From: Margaritifera margaritifera
Lineage: Eukaryota > Mollusca > Bivalvia > Unionida > Margaritiferidae
Length of the DNA: 64,000 nt
Assembly: GCA_029931535.1 (NCBI GenBank)
Contig: JAQPZY010001626.1
Location: forward strand, 3,839,501-3,903,500
Direction: 5' to 3'
Notes under the pieces: generated by a model
What the model was told of the DNA's origin: nothing
Databases searched by the model: none
What the model saw: the letters and a program-made list of their open reading frames with translations, nothing else
Shown here: in pieces, positions 23,609 to 34,464 of the stretch
How the letters are laid out: each line of letters opens with the position of its first letter
Position numbering within the stretch: position 1 is the stretch's first letter
Made by a program: the position numbers and the translations under genes

Positions 23609-24663
23609 CATTATATATTCATTCGCACATGAAAATTTTTTTTTTTTTGCAAAGTACGAGAAATAGTGTATAAAATGTGTATATTACAGTATCATTTTGG
23701 GGAAGAGATCGCATATGAATTCGAGTATAATGCGTTTGTGGCGTGGTTCCTGAAATTTTATATACATATGTACATGTATTTTTCTCGTACACGGAAATTT
23801 TTTTTTTTTAAGTACAAGAAATAGTGTATAAAAAGTTTATTATCATTTTGGGGAAGAGATCACGTATGAATTTGATCGTGGCGTGGCTTCTGAAATTTAA
23901 CAATTTCACCAATTTCTTGAAGTGTTATGCCAAAATAAACATTTTCGGAAATGTTACTTATTACTTACTGATCCACGAGTAAAGCCAGTAAGTCTTCTCT
24001 GTGTTTGTCTTCAATTCATTATGTATACAATCATTGCTCAAACTATAGCCGACATGTTTTTCTTCTTTAACTGCATACACAACCGAGCATCAGACAATGT
24101 GGTGGTTGATAAAAGATTCTCACGATTTAATAAACATCAAAAAACGTAAGCCGCCAGCATGTGCGCTGGACTTCAATTCATCCTGTATACAATCATTGCG
24201 CAAACAATAGCCGACTTACGTTTCTTCTTTAACTGCATACACAAACCAAGCACCAGACAATGCATTGGTTGATCAAAGATTGTCATATGTGGGTGCTTAT
24301 GTAGAGACTGAGCTTGGGCGGCAAGATCAAAGATTGTCATATTTGGGTGCTTATGTAGAGACTGAGCTTGGGTGGCAAGATCACAGGGAGTTCAAATAAC
24401 CACTCTCTGTTACATAGCACTGAACAAGTACAGCTGTATCAAACTCATGGCTCAATCAAAGGGTTGTCATGTGGGAAAACAAAGACGGATCGATATCAGA
24501 TAGTAAACGGTGTTGATACCCTATTCATGCTATACATTAGACGTGTATACGTTGTTCTCTGAAAAAAGTAAAATATAGTAAAACCCTGCAATAACGCGAC
24601 CCCGGTTTTTCCGCGATAGAATTTTATGGACCCCAAATATCGCATTATAGCGGGGTTTCACTG
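23609..24663 (-). mobile_element. Pogo/Tigger-like MITE, copy 1, end-truncated
   Basis: This is the same sequence as the complete element at 32107-33235 in opposite orientation. Its right border ends GCGGGGTTTCACTG at 24663, the inverted terminal motif. At the left, similarity stops at about 23609 (TATATTCATTCGCACATG), so about 100 bp including that TIR are lost. An internal ~54-bp block (CAAAGATTGTCATAT..GGCGGCAAGAT) is duplicated at 24274-24382. The 64-codon ORF shared with copy 2 has no recognisable domain; no transposase is present. Confidence 0.8.
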
Positions 24664-24669
24664 TGTTTA

Positions 24670-25182
24670 ATAAGAAAACTGGCATGGCAAACCTCATCCT
24701 TCTATAATTAACACCTTTGGAGTCACACCAAAAACCACCCCCTGCAACACATGAAAATCCCTAAAACTTAAAATGTTCAACCCCATAAAGAATCTATGTG
24801 TATTCTTGACAAAATCAGATATTTCACATACAAGGGGATGACAACTGAATCCCAGATATAACTTTAATGAAGTGGAAAGCAGACCAGGACGGACCAATTT
24901 CTCACAAAATTTCTCACTATGAACATTTTGGTAAATGCATTCAAAACAGATCTATGAGAAAATGAGCAGCCATTCATGCACATTGCAGGCCAAAACAGAA
25001 CTTCAAACCCAGCTAGCACAAATGTGTCTCTTGTCCTCTTGTGCGTGCAACATAAAATGATGCATTCTTGACACCACTGTAAATAAAGAGGAAGAAACAG
25101 GGTGATAAAGTATGCATGTCTCTTTATTCCAAGATTTACCCCATGGCCAATCCTAACACTCTGTTTCAATGCACCTCAAGAA
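24670..25182 (+). mobile_element. Truncated copy of the TTAA-flanked element at 26270
   Basis: From about 24670 the sequence aligns in the same orientation with 26420-26887 (shared CACCTTT(G/A)GAG, AAATTTTGGTAAATGCAT, GCATTCTTGACACCACTGTAAATAA, CCCATGACCAATC). The first 150 bp of the element are missing, and the pogo-like MITE ends immediately beside the break. The right terminus is degenerate. Confidence 0.7.
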
Positions 25183-25620
25183 AAATTCAAAAGTCTGTCT
25201 CTCCCTACTACATGATAATAATACATGATAATAATACTTCAATGTGAATAATATCTTTATGGTACCTATTTTTTCTTTCTGTGTGCAAAAATAAACTACC
25301 CATGGAGCCATCTATAGGAGTGCATCTCATTATCTTTGCATTACCCACATATGGGAAAACTAAGCTCCATACCACCATGAAAATCTGTAAAACAAAAATA
25401 TAAAATACAACAAAAAAGACCATCAAAGAAGCGCACTGGATACAAAGTTTCTTACATGTATTTTAACATAAAAAATAAAAATACTGAAAAAACCCATATA
25501 AATCAAAGACAAAAAGGGGTAAAATCCTCAAAATACAAAGCAAAAACTTTTTATCATTATTGCACTCTTTTACAAAATCCCACAGCAAACAGGCTTGCCT
25601 CCATCAGTTGTCTCTTAAAA

Positions 25621-25983
25621 CATGCAGGAGGGTGCATCATGCCTATTCTACACTCTTACAACATGCAAGAGGGTGCATCAGGCCTATTCTACACTCTTAC
25701 AACATGCAGGAGGGTGCATCAGGCCTATTCTACACTCTTACAACATGCAGGAGGGTGAATCAGGCCTATTCTACACTCTTACAACATGCAGGAGGGTGCA
25801 TCAGGCCTATTCTACACTCTTACATCATGCAGGAGGGTGAATCAGGCCTATTCTACACTCTTACAACATGCAGGAGGGTGCATCAGGCCTATTCTACACT
25901 CTTACAACATGCAGGAGGGTGCATCAGGCCTATTCTACACTCTTACAACATGCAGGAGGGTGAATCGGGCCTATTCTACATCC
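25621..25983. repeat. 41-bp satellite, about nine copies
   Basis: The unit is CATGCAGGAGGGTGCATCAG followed by GCCTATTCTACACTCTTACAA. Starts fall at 25621, 25662, 25703 and so on. Copies differ mainly at one site (GTGCATC versus GTGAATC). Because 41 is not a multiple of three, all three plus frames stay open and show the same peptides in rotation; these ORFs are artefacts. Confidence 0.95.
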
Positions 25984-26269
25984 ATGAGTCCTGAGGATTA
26001 AGTGGTGAAAGGACTGACAGTTAAGTGGTGAAAGTTCCATATTCCTTACCCACACTGTTTGGGTGAAAATGTGTAGTACACATACTGAAACTTGCCATTT
26101 TCCATACATAGGAAAATGGGAGAGGTCATATTTCATGAGGATCAAGTATTTTAATCATACTTTTCTCCTTTGAAAGTTGTAATTCACAGAAATGAGCAAT
26201 GTCTGTCAATTTCAAGTATGAAATTAAAAGTTTAAAAAGTATGAACGTACAGAATGTAATGCTCATTAA

Positions 26270-26887
26270 GGTAGCACTAAGCAGTTTTTGGCTATTGCCA
26301 TAGTTGTGGATTTACCTTCTCACCTTTCAAGCCATCTGCTATCAAAATGAAACTCAACATGAATACATTCTCAAACTTGTTAGAGAATGGAGAAAGTGAA
26401 TCAGTAAAAAGATTGACATTGCAAACCCGATTCTTCTTTGATTACCACCTTTAGAGCCCCACCAACTTCCATCCCTGTAATACACCTGTAAACCCTATAA
26501 AGAACCAATACTGAATTAGAGATATTTCATATATAAGGTGGTAACCATTGTGTCCCATATCTTAGTTTCATGAAGAGGAACATGGACCATGAATGGAGCA
26601 ATTTCCCACAAAACACTCATTACGAAAATTTTGGTAAATGCATAAGAACAGATCGAGTTGAAAATGTTCAGATGCTCATGAACACTGAATGCCAAAACTT
26701 AATCTCAAAGCCAGCTAGCATAAATATGTTTCTGGACTAGAATCATCATGTTGTGCATACAACATGAAATCATGCATTCTTGACACCACTGTAAATAATG
26801 AGGGCGAAACATGGAGATAAGGCATGGATATCTCTTGAATGAATAGTTTATCCCATGACCAATCATTTAAAACTGTTGAGTGCTACC
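26270..26887. mobile_element. 618-bp MITE with TTAA target duplication (piggyBac-like)
   Basis: Flanked by TTAA at 26266-26269 and 26888-26891. The termini are inverted: GGTAGCACTAAGCAG at the left and the complement of GGTAGCACTCAACAG at the right. There is no coding capacity. TTAA duplication is typical of piggyBac-mobilised elements; the TIR itself does not start with the usual CCC, so the family is inferred from the TSD only. Confidence 0.75.
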
Positions 26888-27452
26888 TTAAAGTCTCAGG
26901 CAAAATGATCACGGGATACACACAGCCCATGTAGGCAAAAGGCAGATGATAATTCGATTGCATTTGAATATGTAGGTTGGCTGTTAAATTTGACAATCAT
27001 GTGACTAAGCAGTGCTGCATTGCAGAGTAGAATCTGTACATAAGTACTGAATAATCAGTTCATATGTTGGCTTGTTAAAGTTACAAATTATGTCTGAACC
27101 ATTATGAATGAGAAGATATATATTCTACTTGTCAATTTAAGTTAACTAGGGTCTGGTACAACATCACATAATTTTGCTAACCCCTTGGTAAAGTGTCTAC
27201 CCTATGCTTCAACTGCATAGTTTCTGCAAATTTAATGTTTTCTATAGGGGATGCGCTGCAACTGCCCACCCTAACATAACTGTCCAAATATCTAACACAG
27301 GATGGAAAAGGTCTGAGGAAACTCAGTCTAGCAGAATTAGGGACAATATGGACCAAACACAAGTCAGGCTAAGTTTTCGGACAACTCGGACTGAAAAATA
27401 ACAAGATCCAGTTAGGAGACAAATTGACCCCAGCTCTGGTATTCATACTCAC

Positions 27453-27579
27453 TGTCACTTTTACTTCCCCTGAAACATCATCTTGATAGCCAAACTGCTC
27501 TCGAGTGACATAAGTAATAATGCCACTGCCTCCACGGACCATGTGATCCAGGGGCCAGCCTTGTTTTGAGTTGCTATCT
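27453..27579 (-). CDS. Candidate internal exon, unknown product
   Basis: This 127-nt open segment lies between an acceptor-like CATAAATGACAG and a strong donor ACA|GTGAGT. It encodes DSNSKQGWPLDHMVRGGSGI followed by ITYVTREQFGYQDDVSGEVK and VT, with coding-like composition. The incoming phase (needs two bases) matches the outgoing phase of the candidate exon at 29222-29311, but its outgoing phase 0 does not match PAXX exon 2. It could therefore belong to another minus-strand transcript nested in the PAXX intron. The domain is not recognised. Confidence 0.4.
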
Positions 27580-27691
27580 CTGTCATTTATGTATGAATTT
27601 GGGTGAAAAAAGATTAATAGTTAACAATAATGGTGCTTGAGTTGCTGGCTCAAGGATTTAACATTTCTTTATTTTCCATTACTTGTTGTAG

Positions 27692-27885
27692 ATCCCTTGA
27701 AAAATGAGGTTAAAACAAGAGTATACATTTCTGCAAGAAAGTGCACAAATTCAAATTGTGGTGGCAGTGCTGTTTCAAGACAAGTGACAGTTCCACCTGG
27801 GGAACAGCTTGCTTGGGAGCAGTATGCTACACCATACCATTATTGTGACATCTTGGACAACCTTAAACAAAGCAAATGCGGATGA
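27692..27885 (+). CDS. Candidate terminal exon, Cys-containing, unknown product
   Basis: After an acceptor TTACTTGTTGTAG, the frame encodes PLKNEVKTRVYISARKCTNS, NCGGSAVSRQVTVPPGEQLA, WEQYATPYHYCDILDNLKQS and KCG, then TGA. Four cysteines and little bias suggest an extracellular segment, but no domain was recognised. An AATAAA at 27960-27965, 75 nt after the stop, supports a true 3' exon. No upstream exon on this strand was found. Confidence 0.42.
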
Positions 27886-27959
27886 AGCCAACCCATGCTT
27901 ACTTTCAGTCAAGACAAAGATCTTTTAAACAGCTTTCCTAATCACACATCAACTTCTGT

Positions 27960-27965
27960 AATAAA
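27960..27965 (+). terminator. Polyadenylation signal for the exon at 27692-27885
   Basis: AATAAA at a short distance downstream of the TGA. Confidence 0.4.
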
Positions 27966-28695
27966 GTACTGTACCAGCCTAAGTTAATGTATGCATCTAA
28001 CGGAGCTTCAGTTTAGTCCAAGATACTGTGAATAAGCATTACTGAGTAGTCTCCCTTACAATTTAATAACTGGGTCTGAGTTTTACAAAACCTACGGATG
28101 AGTTGTCTTTGGTCAGAGCTGTCCTGTTTCCAACTACCACAGAGTGTAAAATTATAGAAAAACAAAAAGCATAAAATACTAAGCAACCATGCAAAATATT
28201 TGGTCCATCAAAATCATACCTCGACCCCTTTATAAAATATTAAGACCCACTGACCCATTTATTACTGAAGCTTATATTGAACACTGCCCTCTGCTTTTTT
28301 GATTGATGTTTTGTCTGTGTTCCTGTATTTTAAGTTGCTAGAATGTTTACTCTCTATCTCTTTTCAGTATATGTTTTCAATTAACTGTCAACTGAAATAA
28401 TAGCTATGCTGAGTTTATGTTATTGGTCTCAAATACATGTATTTAGTGATACATTTTTTTGTGTACGATGTCCTTGTTATGTAGGGGGAATATTTGTCTT
28501 GCATTTTTCAGTTTATATAGGTGCAGCACTGAACATAAAACCTGCACAATTTCACAAGCAAGTTTGTTCAACAGCTGCAAATGTGAATGTAAAATTAATG
28601 AAAAAACATGAATTACGATTCCACTGGTGAAACATAGAGATGCAATGTTTGCGCAAGACATGCAAATATATGTAGGTATGAATAGGCATTAACAG

Positions 28696-28834
28696 CATGT
28701 CAGTATAATCCTGGCCATAGTGGCATATCAGTATAATCCTGGCCATAACGGCATGTCAGTATAATCATGGCCATAAATGCAATCAGTATAATCCTGGCCA
28801 TTAACGGCATATCAGTATAATCCTGGCCATAACG
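28696..28834. repeat. 28-bp tandem repeat, five copies
   Basis: The unit is CAT(G/A)TCAGTATAATCCTGG followed by CCATAACGG. Starts are near 28696, 28724 and 28752; the fourth unit has a small deletion. Confidence 0.9.
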
Positions 28835-29019
28835 CGCTAAGTAAAAGTTAAGTTCTAAAACTATAAAGAGACACATTTTGAAAAACTTCTGAAGATAAGC
28901 CTTTTTAAATAACATAAATATGTAGTCCTTCAAGATAAAAGCCAAAGATCTTAAAAGGGTTGTAAAAATATAAATGTTAAATTCTTTTTACAATATTCAG
29001 GAAGATGAACCCTTCCAAA

Positions 29020-29430
29020 TAAAAGTAGCATCCAATCTCCTGTTTTGATGCTTCTTTGTTCTGATGCAGTGTCATAAACTCCTGGTTCTTGAGAAAATGC
29101 ATCTTTGAATGATTTCATGACAACAACATTTGTTTACACATGTCAACACTGATCTATACGGAAGAAATTTTTTTGGAAAATCCTATCATTACTAGTTGTG
29201 AACTGAAACAAAGATACCTACCGTGAAAATAACTCCATTTGACTAATTCTCTTTATTCCAATCAACAAGTCCTCATAAAAATCATTCTTTAGCATTTGTG
29301 ATGAAAACTTCCTGAAATCAAAATTATGATACAACTGTGCTTCTACATATATTTGCTGCAGATTATATATACAATAGTGTAACAGGTAGAAGTAAGTTCA
29401 TAGGAAGTGTGTAAAAACATATGATGTAAC
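29020..29430 (-). repeat. Duplicated intron segment, copy 1 (carries exon-like block)
   Basis: 29040-29311 matches 29640-29880 (shared CAGTGTCATAAACTC, GGTTCTTGA, TTTGTTTACAC, AATCCTATCATTA, CTGAAACAAAGATAC). Its higher-coordinate side, 29290-29430, matches 33870-34120 (AACTTCCTGAAATC-like block, then AGGTAGAAGTAAGTTCAT). Copies 2 and 3 are more decayed. Confidence 0.65.
29222..29311 (-). CDS. Candidate 90-nt cassette exon
   Basis: A good acceptor (TTTTGATTTCAG) and donor (CACG|GTAGGT) frame 30 codons, KFSSQMLKNDFYEDLLIGIK then RISQMELFSR. Both borders are phase 2, the same as PAXX exon 1 out and exon 2 in, so inclusion would add 30 aa to PAXX without shifting frame. Vertebrate PAXX aligns without any gap when this exon is skipped, so it is not part of the ancestral protein. 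Decayed copies at about 29826-29878 (with a stop) and 33870-33905 indicate that the block is part of a duplicated repeat. Confidence 0.4.
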
Positions 29431-29619
29431 ACAAGAACTTGCAAGATAAATTATTAAAGGCAAAAGATGTCAATGGGTTTTTTTAAGAAAGAATATAAAA
29501 TAAAACAAATGGTTAAAAGGGTAAAGTCCTAAAAAAACAGGATTAAAATCTCTTTTATAAAATTAAATTTTTTTTTTTCTGGCTGAATATTATCAACAAT
29601 CTGCTTGATTGAGTTGAGA

Positions 29620-29900
29620 TCATAAAATGTCTCACCCTGTCCCTTATTCTGACACAGTGTCATAAACTCACGGTTCTTGAAAGAATGCATTTTCAATGAT
29701 GTCATGACAACAAGATTTGTTTACACTGGTGAACACCGATTCATATGGACAGACAGATTTGTGAAAAATCCTATCATTATCAGTTTTAAATTGAAACAAA
29801 GATACAAACCAACAAAAAATTCCATTTCACTTATTCTCTTTCTTCAATCAGTATGTCCTCTTAAAAATCCTTACTAACTACTCCGACAGGGTAAATCAAC
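29620..29900 (-). repeat. Duplicated intron segment, copy 2 (exon block decayed)
   Basis: It is homologous to 29020-29320. The exon-like block now reads KDF-stop where copy 1 has NDFYED, so it cannot be used. Confidence 0.65.
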
Positions 29901-30327
29901 TTCCCACCGTTATAGGCATTCAGTCAGCTACTCAACATGTGCTAGCAATGTAACCCACAGTGGATAACTGCAACAGTAACACTGTTTAGAATGGTGCACT
30001 GCATTGTAAAGTTTCATGTGGAGCCATCACTGATGTTCAGACGTTGCTCTTGTTTATTATAATTTGTGCATATTTACAAGAAAACTAAACTTTTACGATA
30101 TATTTTATCATGAAATAAGAGTCCTCTACCTTTATTCATATATATATATGACAGTACGAGTCTTTTCTTTCTGATGGCAAATAAGCAATTTTACTTCAAC
30201 AGTAATTTTTTTCCATATCCAGGGGTCAAGCTAGACTTAAACTTTAGGGCGAAGTGACTTCTCCTTTTGAGCAGAATAAGGAGGTGAGAGCTGAACAAGG
30301 AGAAGTGGAAGCAAAGCAAGAAATGCA

Positions 30328-30328
<1 letters not shown>

Positions 30329-30379
<51 letters not shown>
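30329..30379. repeat. (TA)n(TG)n microsatellite
   Basis: About ten TA then sixteen TG dinucleotides. Confidence 0.95.
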
Positions 30380-30382
<3 letters not shown>

Positions 30383-30620
30383 TTGGGTTCTCTTATTTTA
30401 ATTGTGTCCTCTATTTTTTATTCTATTTTGCCTCCACTATTTATCATTATGAATATTTGTGCAGTTAATGTTGTTTTTGAGTAATAGTTTATCTTCAAAT
30501 AGAAAATTCTATTTATGTTTATCATAAACACGTTTTGTATGTGGATGAACGTATCATATTCATATGCAATGTATTCATACTTGAAAGTATGTATGTTTGG
30601 ATGGAGAGATATGCAATGTA

Positions 30621-31086
30621 TTTTGGTCATATGACTTTTAAAAAGCACAGCAGAAACTATACATTGTAATTAATTTTAAGTGATAGGAGTACCTAGATTA
30701 CAGTATTGTAATTACAAACTGCAACTTAAACAAGAACTTACATTTTTTAAGTTTCTAAAACTTCACTAGAAATGACAGTCAAAAACATTTCCACACCATC
30801 TATTCAAATCACAGTGGTCACTGATATTACGCATGAGTAACCTGAACTTTACAACTACTGTATATGTTTAGGAGTTTCAAAATTAAATGTGTATTTTTTG
30901 GACTGTCAATTTTTAATGAAGTTTTGAAAGTTGAAATATGAAATTGCTTTTTCTAGTGGCAGTTGATGAACTATTTATACCCATTTGTAATTAAAATGAT
31001 GTAATCTAGGTACTCCTGTATTCAGTTAGAATTAATTATAATTTATAGTTTCTACTGTGCTCATATGAAGTTATATGGTCAAAAAA
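30621..31086. mobile_element. Foldback (hairpin) MITE-like element
   Basis: Arms 30621-30790 and 30900-31086 are inverted copies. Shared blocks are TTTTGGTCATATGACTT, GCACAG(C/T)AGAAACTATA, AGGAGTACCTAGATTACA and AAACTTCA..GACAGTC. The central ~110 bp is unique. There is no coding capacity. Confidence 0.8.
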
Positions 31087-31130
31087 CATGGTGTAGAGAC
31101 CAAGAAGAACACATAAACCTTAAGTAAACA

Positions 31131-31334
31131 ATGGACCATTTAATTGGGGGGTGGGGGGTGGGAGGGCTGGGATTTTCTTTCAAGCCAGGATATTTTTTCC
31201 TTCATATATCTCAAGATAAACAATTTTTTTTTACACCTAATATAATGGAATAGGTTTTTTTTTCTCCTAAAATAGCACAAGTATACTTTTTTCAAGCCAG
31301 GCCTGCCCCCAAATATTAAATGGTCGGTCCATAA
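31131..31334. mobile_element. Short inverted-repeat element
   Basis: The left end TGGACCATTTAATTGGGGGG and the right end (complement of TGGACCGACCATTTAATATT followed by TGGGGGCAGG) form short terminal inverted repeats. Two internal TCAAGCCAGG copies flank the middle. Confidence 0.45.
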
Positions 31335-32106
31335 CATGGGCATATATTGAAGTGTGTCCATATATTTCCTGTTGATGATTCCTGTACATTCAATTAGTGA
31401 GCACTGTTTTGATGGTCAATCAGCTATTAAAACACATGCCTGTGAATGTGCAAAAGTTTGTTTTGTCAGCACAATTGATCTCAACACCTACTAAAGTATA
31501 ACTACTTGGTTGGGTCAAGGGAGCATCTCAAGAGCTGTACACTACTGTCACTCAGTGTACATGTAAAAAATCACAGGGTGAAGTCATTTTTTGCTATCCT
31601 AATAGAAGAAGGCAATGTTTACATTTTTTCTGCAACTTTGTCACCCACTTTGCCTGATAGCTTGACTCCTGATATCCTTTCTTAACCCTTTACCTCGCAA
31701 AAATGCTTGTGGATGCTTCTAACGCATTTCAGTAGAAGCACATTTTGATGCCTCAATCCGACTTGCATACAAGTGTATTTTGACTCCTGTGCATCATCTG
31801 CATAGAAGCACATTTTGATGCCTACAGTAATCATCTGCCATTTTGAACTGGTTTTCGAAGCACCACCTTCGGGGAATACCCCCTATTAGAAACTATTGGC
31901 ATAGAGGAAAATTATTATGATGTCACATTATGTAGTTGCTATTTAAGATAAAGTCATAATCTATTTAAAAATAGTAATTGGGTCAGTTTAACTCTTATCC
32001 AAAATGGAGGCTGCAGACTTCATTCAGCACTTTCAAGAAATTGGATGATTACAATTATGACTATGAAGGCTTTAGTGTGACAGATAATGGCTCTGATATT
32101 GATGTA

Positions 32107-33235
32107 CAGTGAAACCCTGCTATAACGCGATATCTGGGGTCCATAAAATTCGATCATGGAAAAAGCAGGGTCGCGTTATTGCAGGGTTTTACTATATTTT
32201 ACTTTATTCAGAGAACAATGTATACATGTCTAATGTATAGCATGAATAGGGTATCAACACCGTTTACTATCTGATATCGATCCGTCTTTGTTTTCCCACA
32301 TGACAACCCTTTGATTGAGCCACGAGTTTGATACAGCTGTACTTGTTCAGTGCCAAGTAACAGAGAGTGGTTATTTGAACTCCCTGTGATCTTGCCGCCC
32401 AAGCTCAGTCTCTACATAAGCACCCACATATGACAATCTTTGATCTTGCCGCCCAAGCTCAGTCTCTATATAAGCACCCACATATGACAATCTTTGATCA
32501 ACCAATGCATTGTATGGTGCTTGATTGTGTATGCAGTTAAAGAAGAAACATAAGTCGGCTATTGTTTGCGCAATGATTGTATACAGGATGAATTGAAGTC
32601 CAGCGCACGTGTTGGCGGCTTACGTTTTTTTATGTTTATTAAATCGTGAGAATCTTTTATCAACCACCACATTGTCTGATGCTCGATTGTGTATGCAGTT
32701 AAAGAAGAAAAACATGTCGGCTATTGTTTGAGCAATGATTGTATACAGAATGAATTGAAGACAAACACAAAGAAGACTTACTGGCTTTACTCCTTGATCA
32801 ATAATAAGTAACATTTCCGATAATGTTTATTTTGGCATAACACTACAAGAAATTGGTGAAATTGTTAAATTTCAGAAGCCACGCCACGATCGAATTCATA
32901 AGTGATCTTTTCCCCAAAATGATAATAAACTTTTTGTACACTATTTCTTGTACTTCAAAAAAAATATTTTTTCTGTGTAGAAGAAAAATACATGTACATA
33001 TGTATATAAAATTTCAGGAACCACGCCACAAACGCATTATACTCGAATTCATACGCGATCTCTTCCCCAAAATGATACTGTCAGTAATATACACATTTTT
33101 TATACACTATTTCTCGTACTTGGAAAAAAAAATGTTCATGTGCGAATGAATATATGAAATTTTGGGAGCCAAGCCACGATCGCGTTATATCCGAATTCGC
33201 GTTATAGCAGGGCGCGTTATAGCAGGGTTTCACTG
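32107..33235 (+). mobile_element. Complete 1129-bp pogo/Tigger-like MITE with TA target duplication
   Basis: The left end begins CAGTGAAACCCTGCTATAAC and the right end is its inverted complement (TATAGCAGGGTTTCACTG), each bordered by TA (32105-32106, 33236-33237). CAGTGAAACC..ATAACGCG termini with TA duplication are typical of pogo/Tigger-type Tc1/mariner relatives. There is no transposase; the internal ORF (32402-32208) is shared with copy 1 but shows no domain. Additional TATAACGCG boxes are repeated inside the right TIR. Confidence 0.88.
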
Positions 33236-33239
33236 TACA

Positions 33240-34340
33240 TGTAGGAAACACTGCTTTTGATAATTTATCAGATTCTCGTGATTTAGTGATATAGATCTAG
33301 ACAGTGAACCAGTAGATTTACTGTAGCTGTTGAGAAAGGTTACAGTTTATCACACAACTCCAGTTACATGATGGTGAATGCATTCTCTCAGGATTTTAGA
33401 GCATATACACAACTCTTCAATGAAAAATAATTATACAGCAATGAAGTTCAGATTTTACTCTAAAACCTTTCTATAGATAACAAATGGCAAATGTATTGCA
33501 ACAACCAACACAGTAATAGATGCTATAAACTAAATGATTCATTACACAAGTCTTAATTTTTAACTTATCTTTACCTAATTTACTTAATTTTCTTCATTTG
33601 TAGATAGTTGTCAGAATGTTAAGAAATTGAAAATAAAACCTTTCTCCTATAACTTTGTGTTTTTGACCCTGATTATTTGCACTTCTAGAGCGATATGTTA
33701 TCAAAAATACCTGCAAGTTTGAAGTTCCAAAACTATGTTCAAGGGATTGATGTTTTGCAAACCCATATTATCAATTAATTATATAAAAAAAAAACAGTTC
33801 ACAAGATAAATGTAATATTTTTTGTTTACAAGTAACGAATTTTCGTATAATACCATCATGATTGTTCCCGTATTGATTCTTTTAGCTTTAGAGAAGAAAT
33901 CTCTCTCAAAATCAAAATTATGATAAAAACAAAACAAGTTTTAAGGATGTTAAAGTAAGTTTCTTTTGTGATTTTCCCTATAAACTTGTTTTCTATTTTA
34001 CTGATGTTGCTCTCCCATATATTTTTGTCACGGACCATATGGTGTACAACGTATAACTGGAAGAAGTAGATTCATGGTAGGTGTTTCAAAACAAGTGACA
34101 TATTAGTCTCTATAATTCTGAAAAAATCATCCCCTGTTGCTAGTATTACACAAACTTTCCGACAAGGGGTTTGGTTGAAAGCATGCCAAGAAAAGTATTT
34201 GTAGAATATATATCTGACATTTGATATGCATGCCTTTACTACAATACTAATGTGTCAGATGAAATGAAGGTTATCAATGTGAATGGAGTATATTTCGGAA
34301 AAGGTGAAAGTAAGAGATAAAGGCGTTAAGTGCGTCAAAA
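33240..34340. other. PAXX intron 5' part with third copy of the duplicated segment
   Basis: 33850-34120 is the decayed third copy of the segment at 29290-29430; its exon-like block reads REISSLKLKES then stop. Nothing else was recognised. Confidence 0.4.
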
Positions 34341-34464
34341 CGGATGACTCCCGGATACGCCTTACAGTTTGGAAGCCGAGTCTCGACATTAGGGAGATGT
34401 ATTTTCTTCCTGTTTTTCAAGAAAGAACATATTAAAAAACGTCCTAAAATCACAAATAGTAGAC

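Noticed and set aside
24368..24562. 64-codon ORF conserved between the two pogo-like MITEs
   Set aside because: Conservation follows from the copies being the same element; there is no transposase motif and no start context.
25621..25983. CRISPR-like array of short regular repeats
   Set aside because: Units are contiguous with no unique spacers, and the genome is eukaryotic; the same applies to the arrays at 40.3, 43.2, 45.3, 48.7 and 55.0 kb.
25456..26001. Four overlapping plus-strand ORFs of 70-144 codons
   Set aside because: All repeat the same peptides in rotated frames of the 41-bp satellite.
32107..33235. Bacterial-style promoter/operon or rRNA/tRNA genes anywhere in the window
   Set aside because: No tRNA cloverleaf, rRNA segment or operon-like spacing was recognised on either strand; no RNA gene is claimed.
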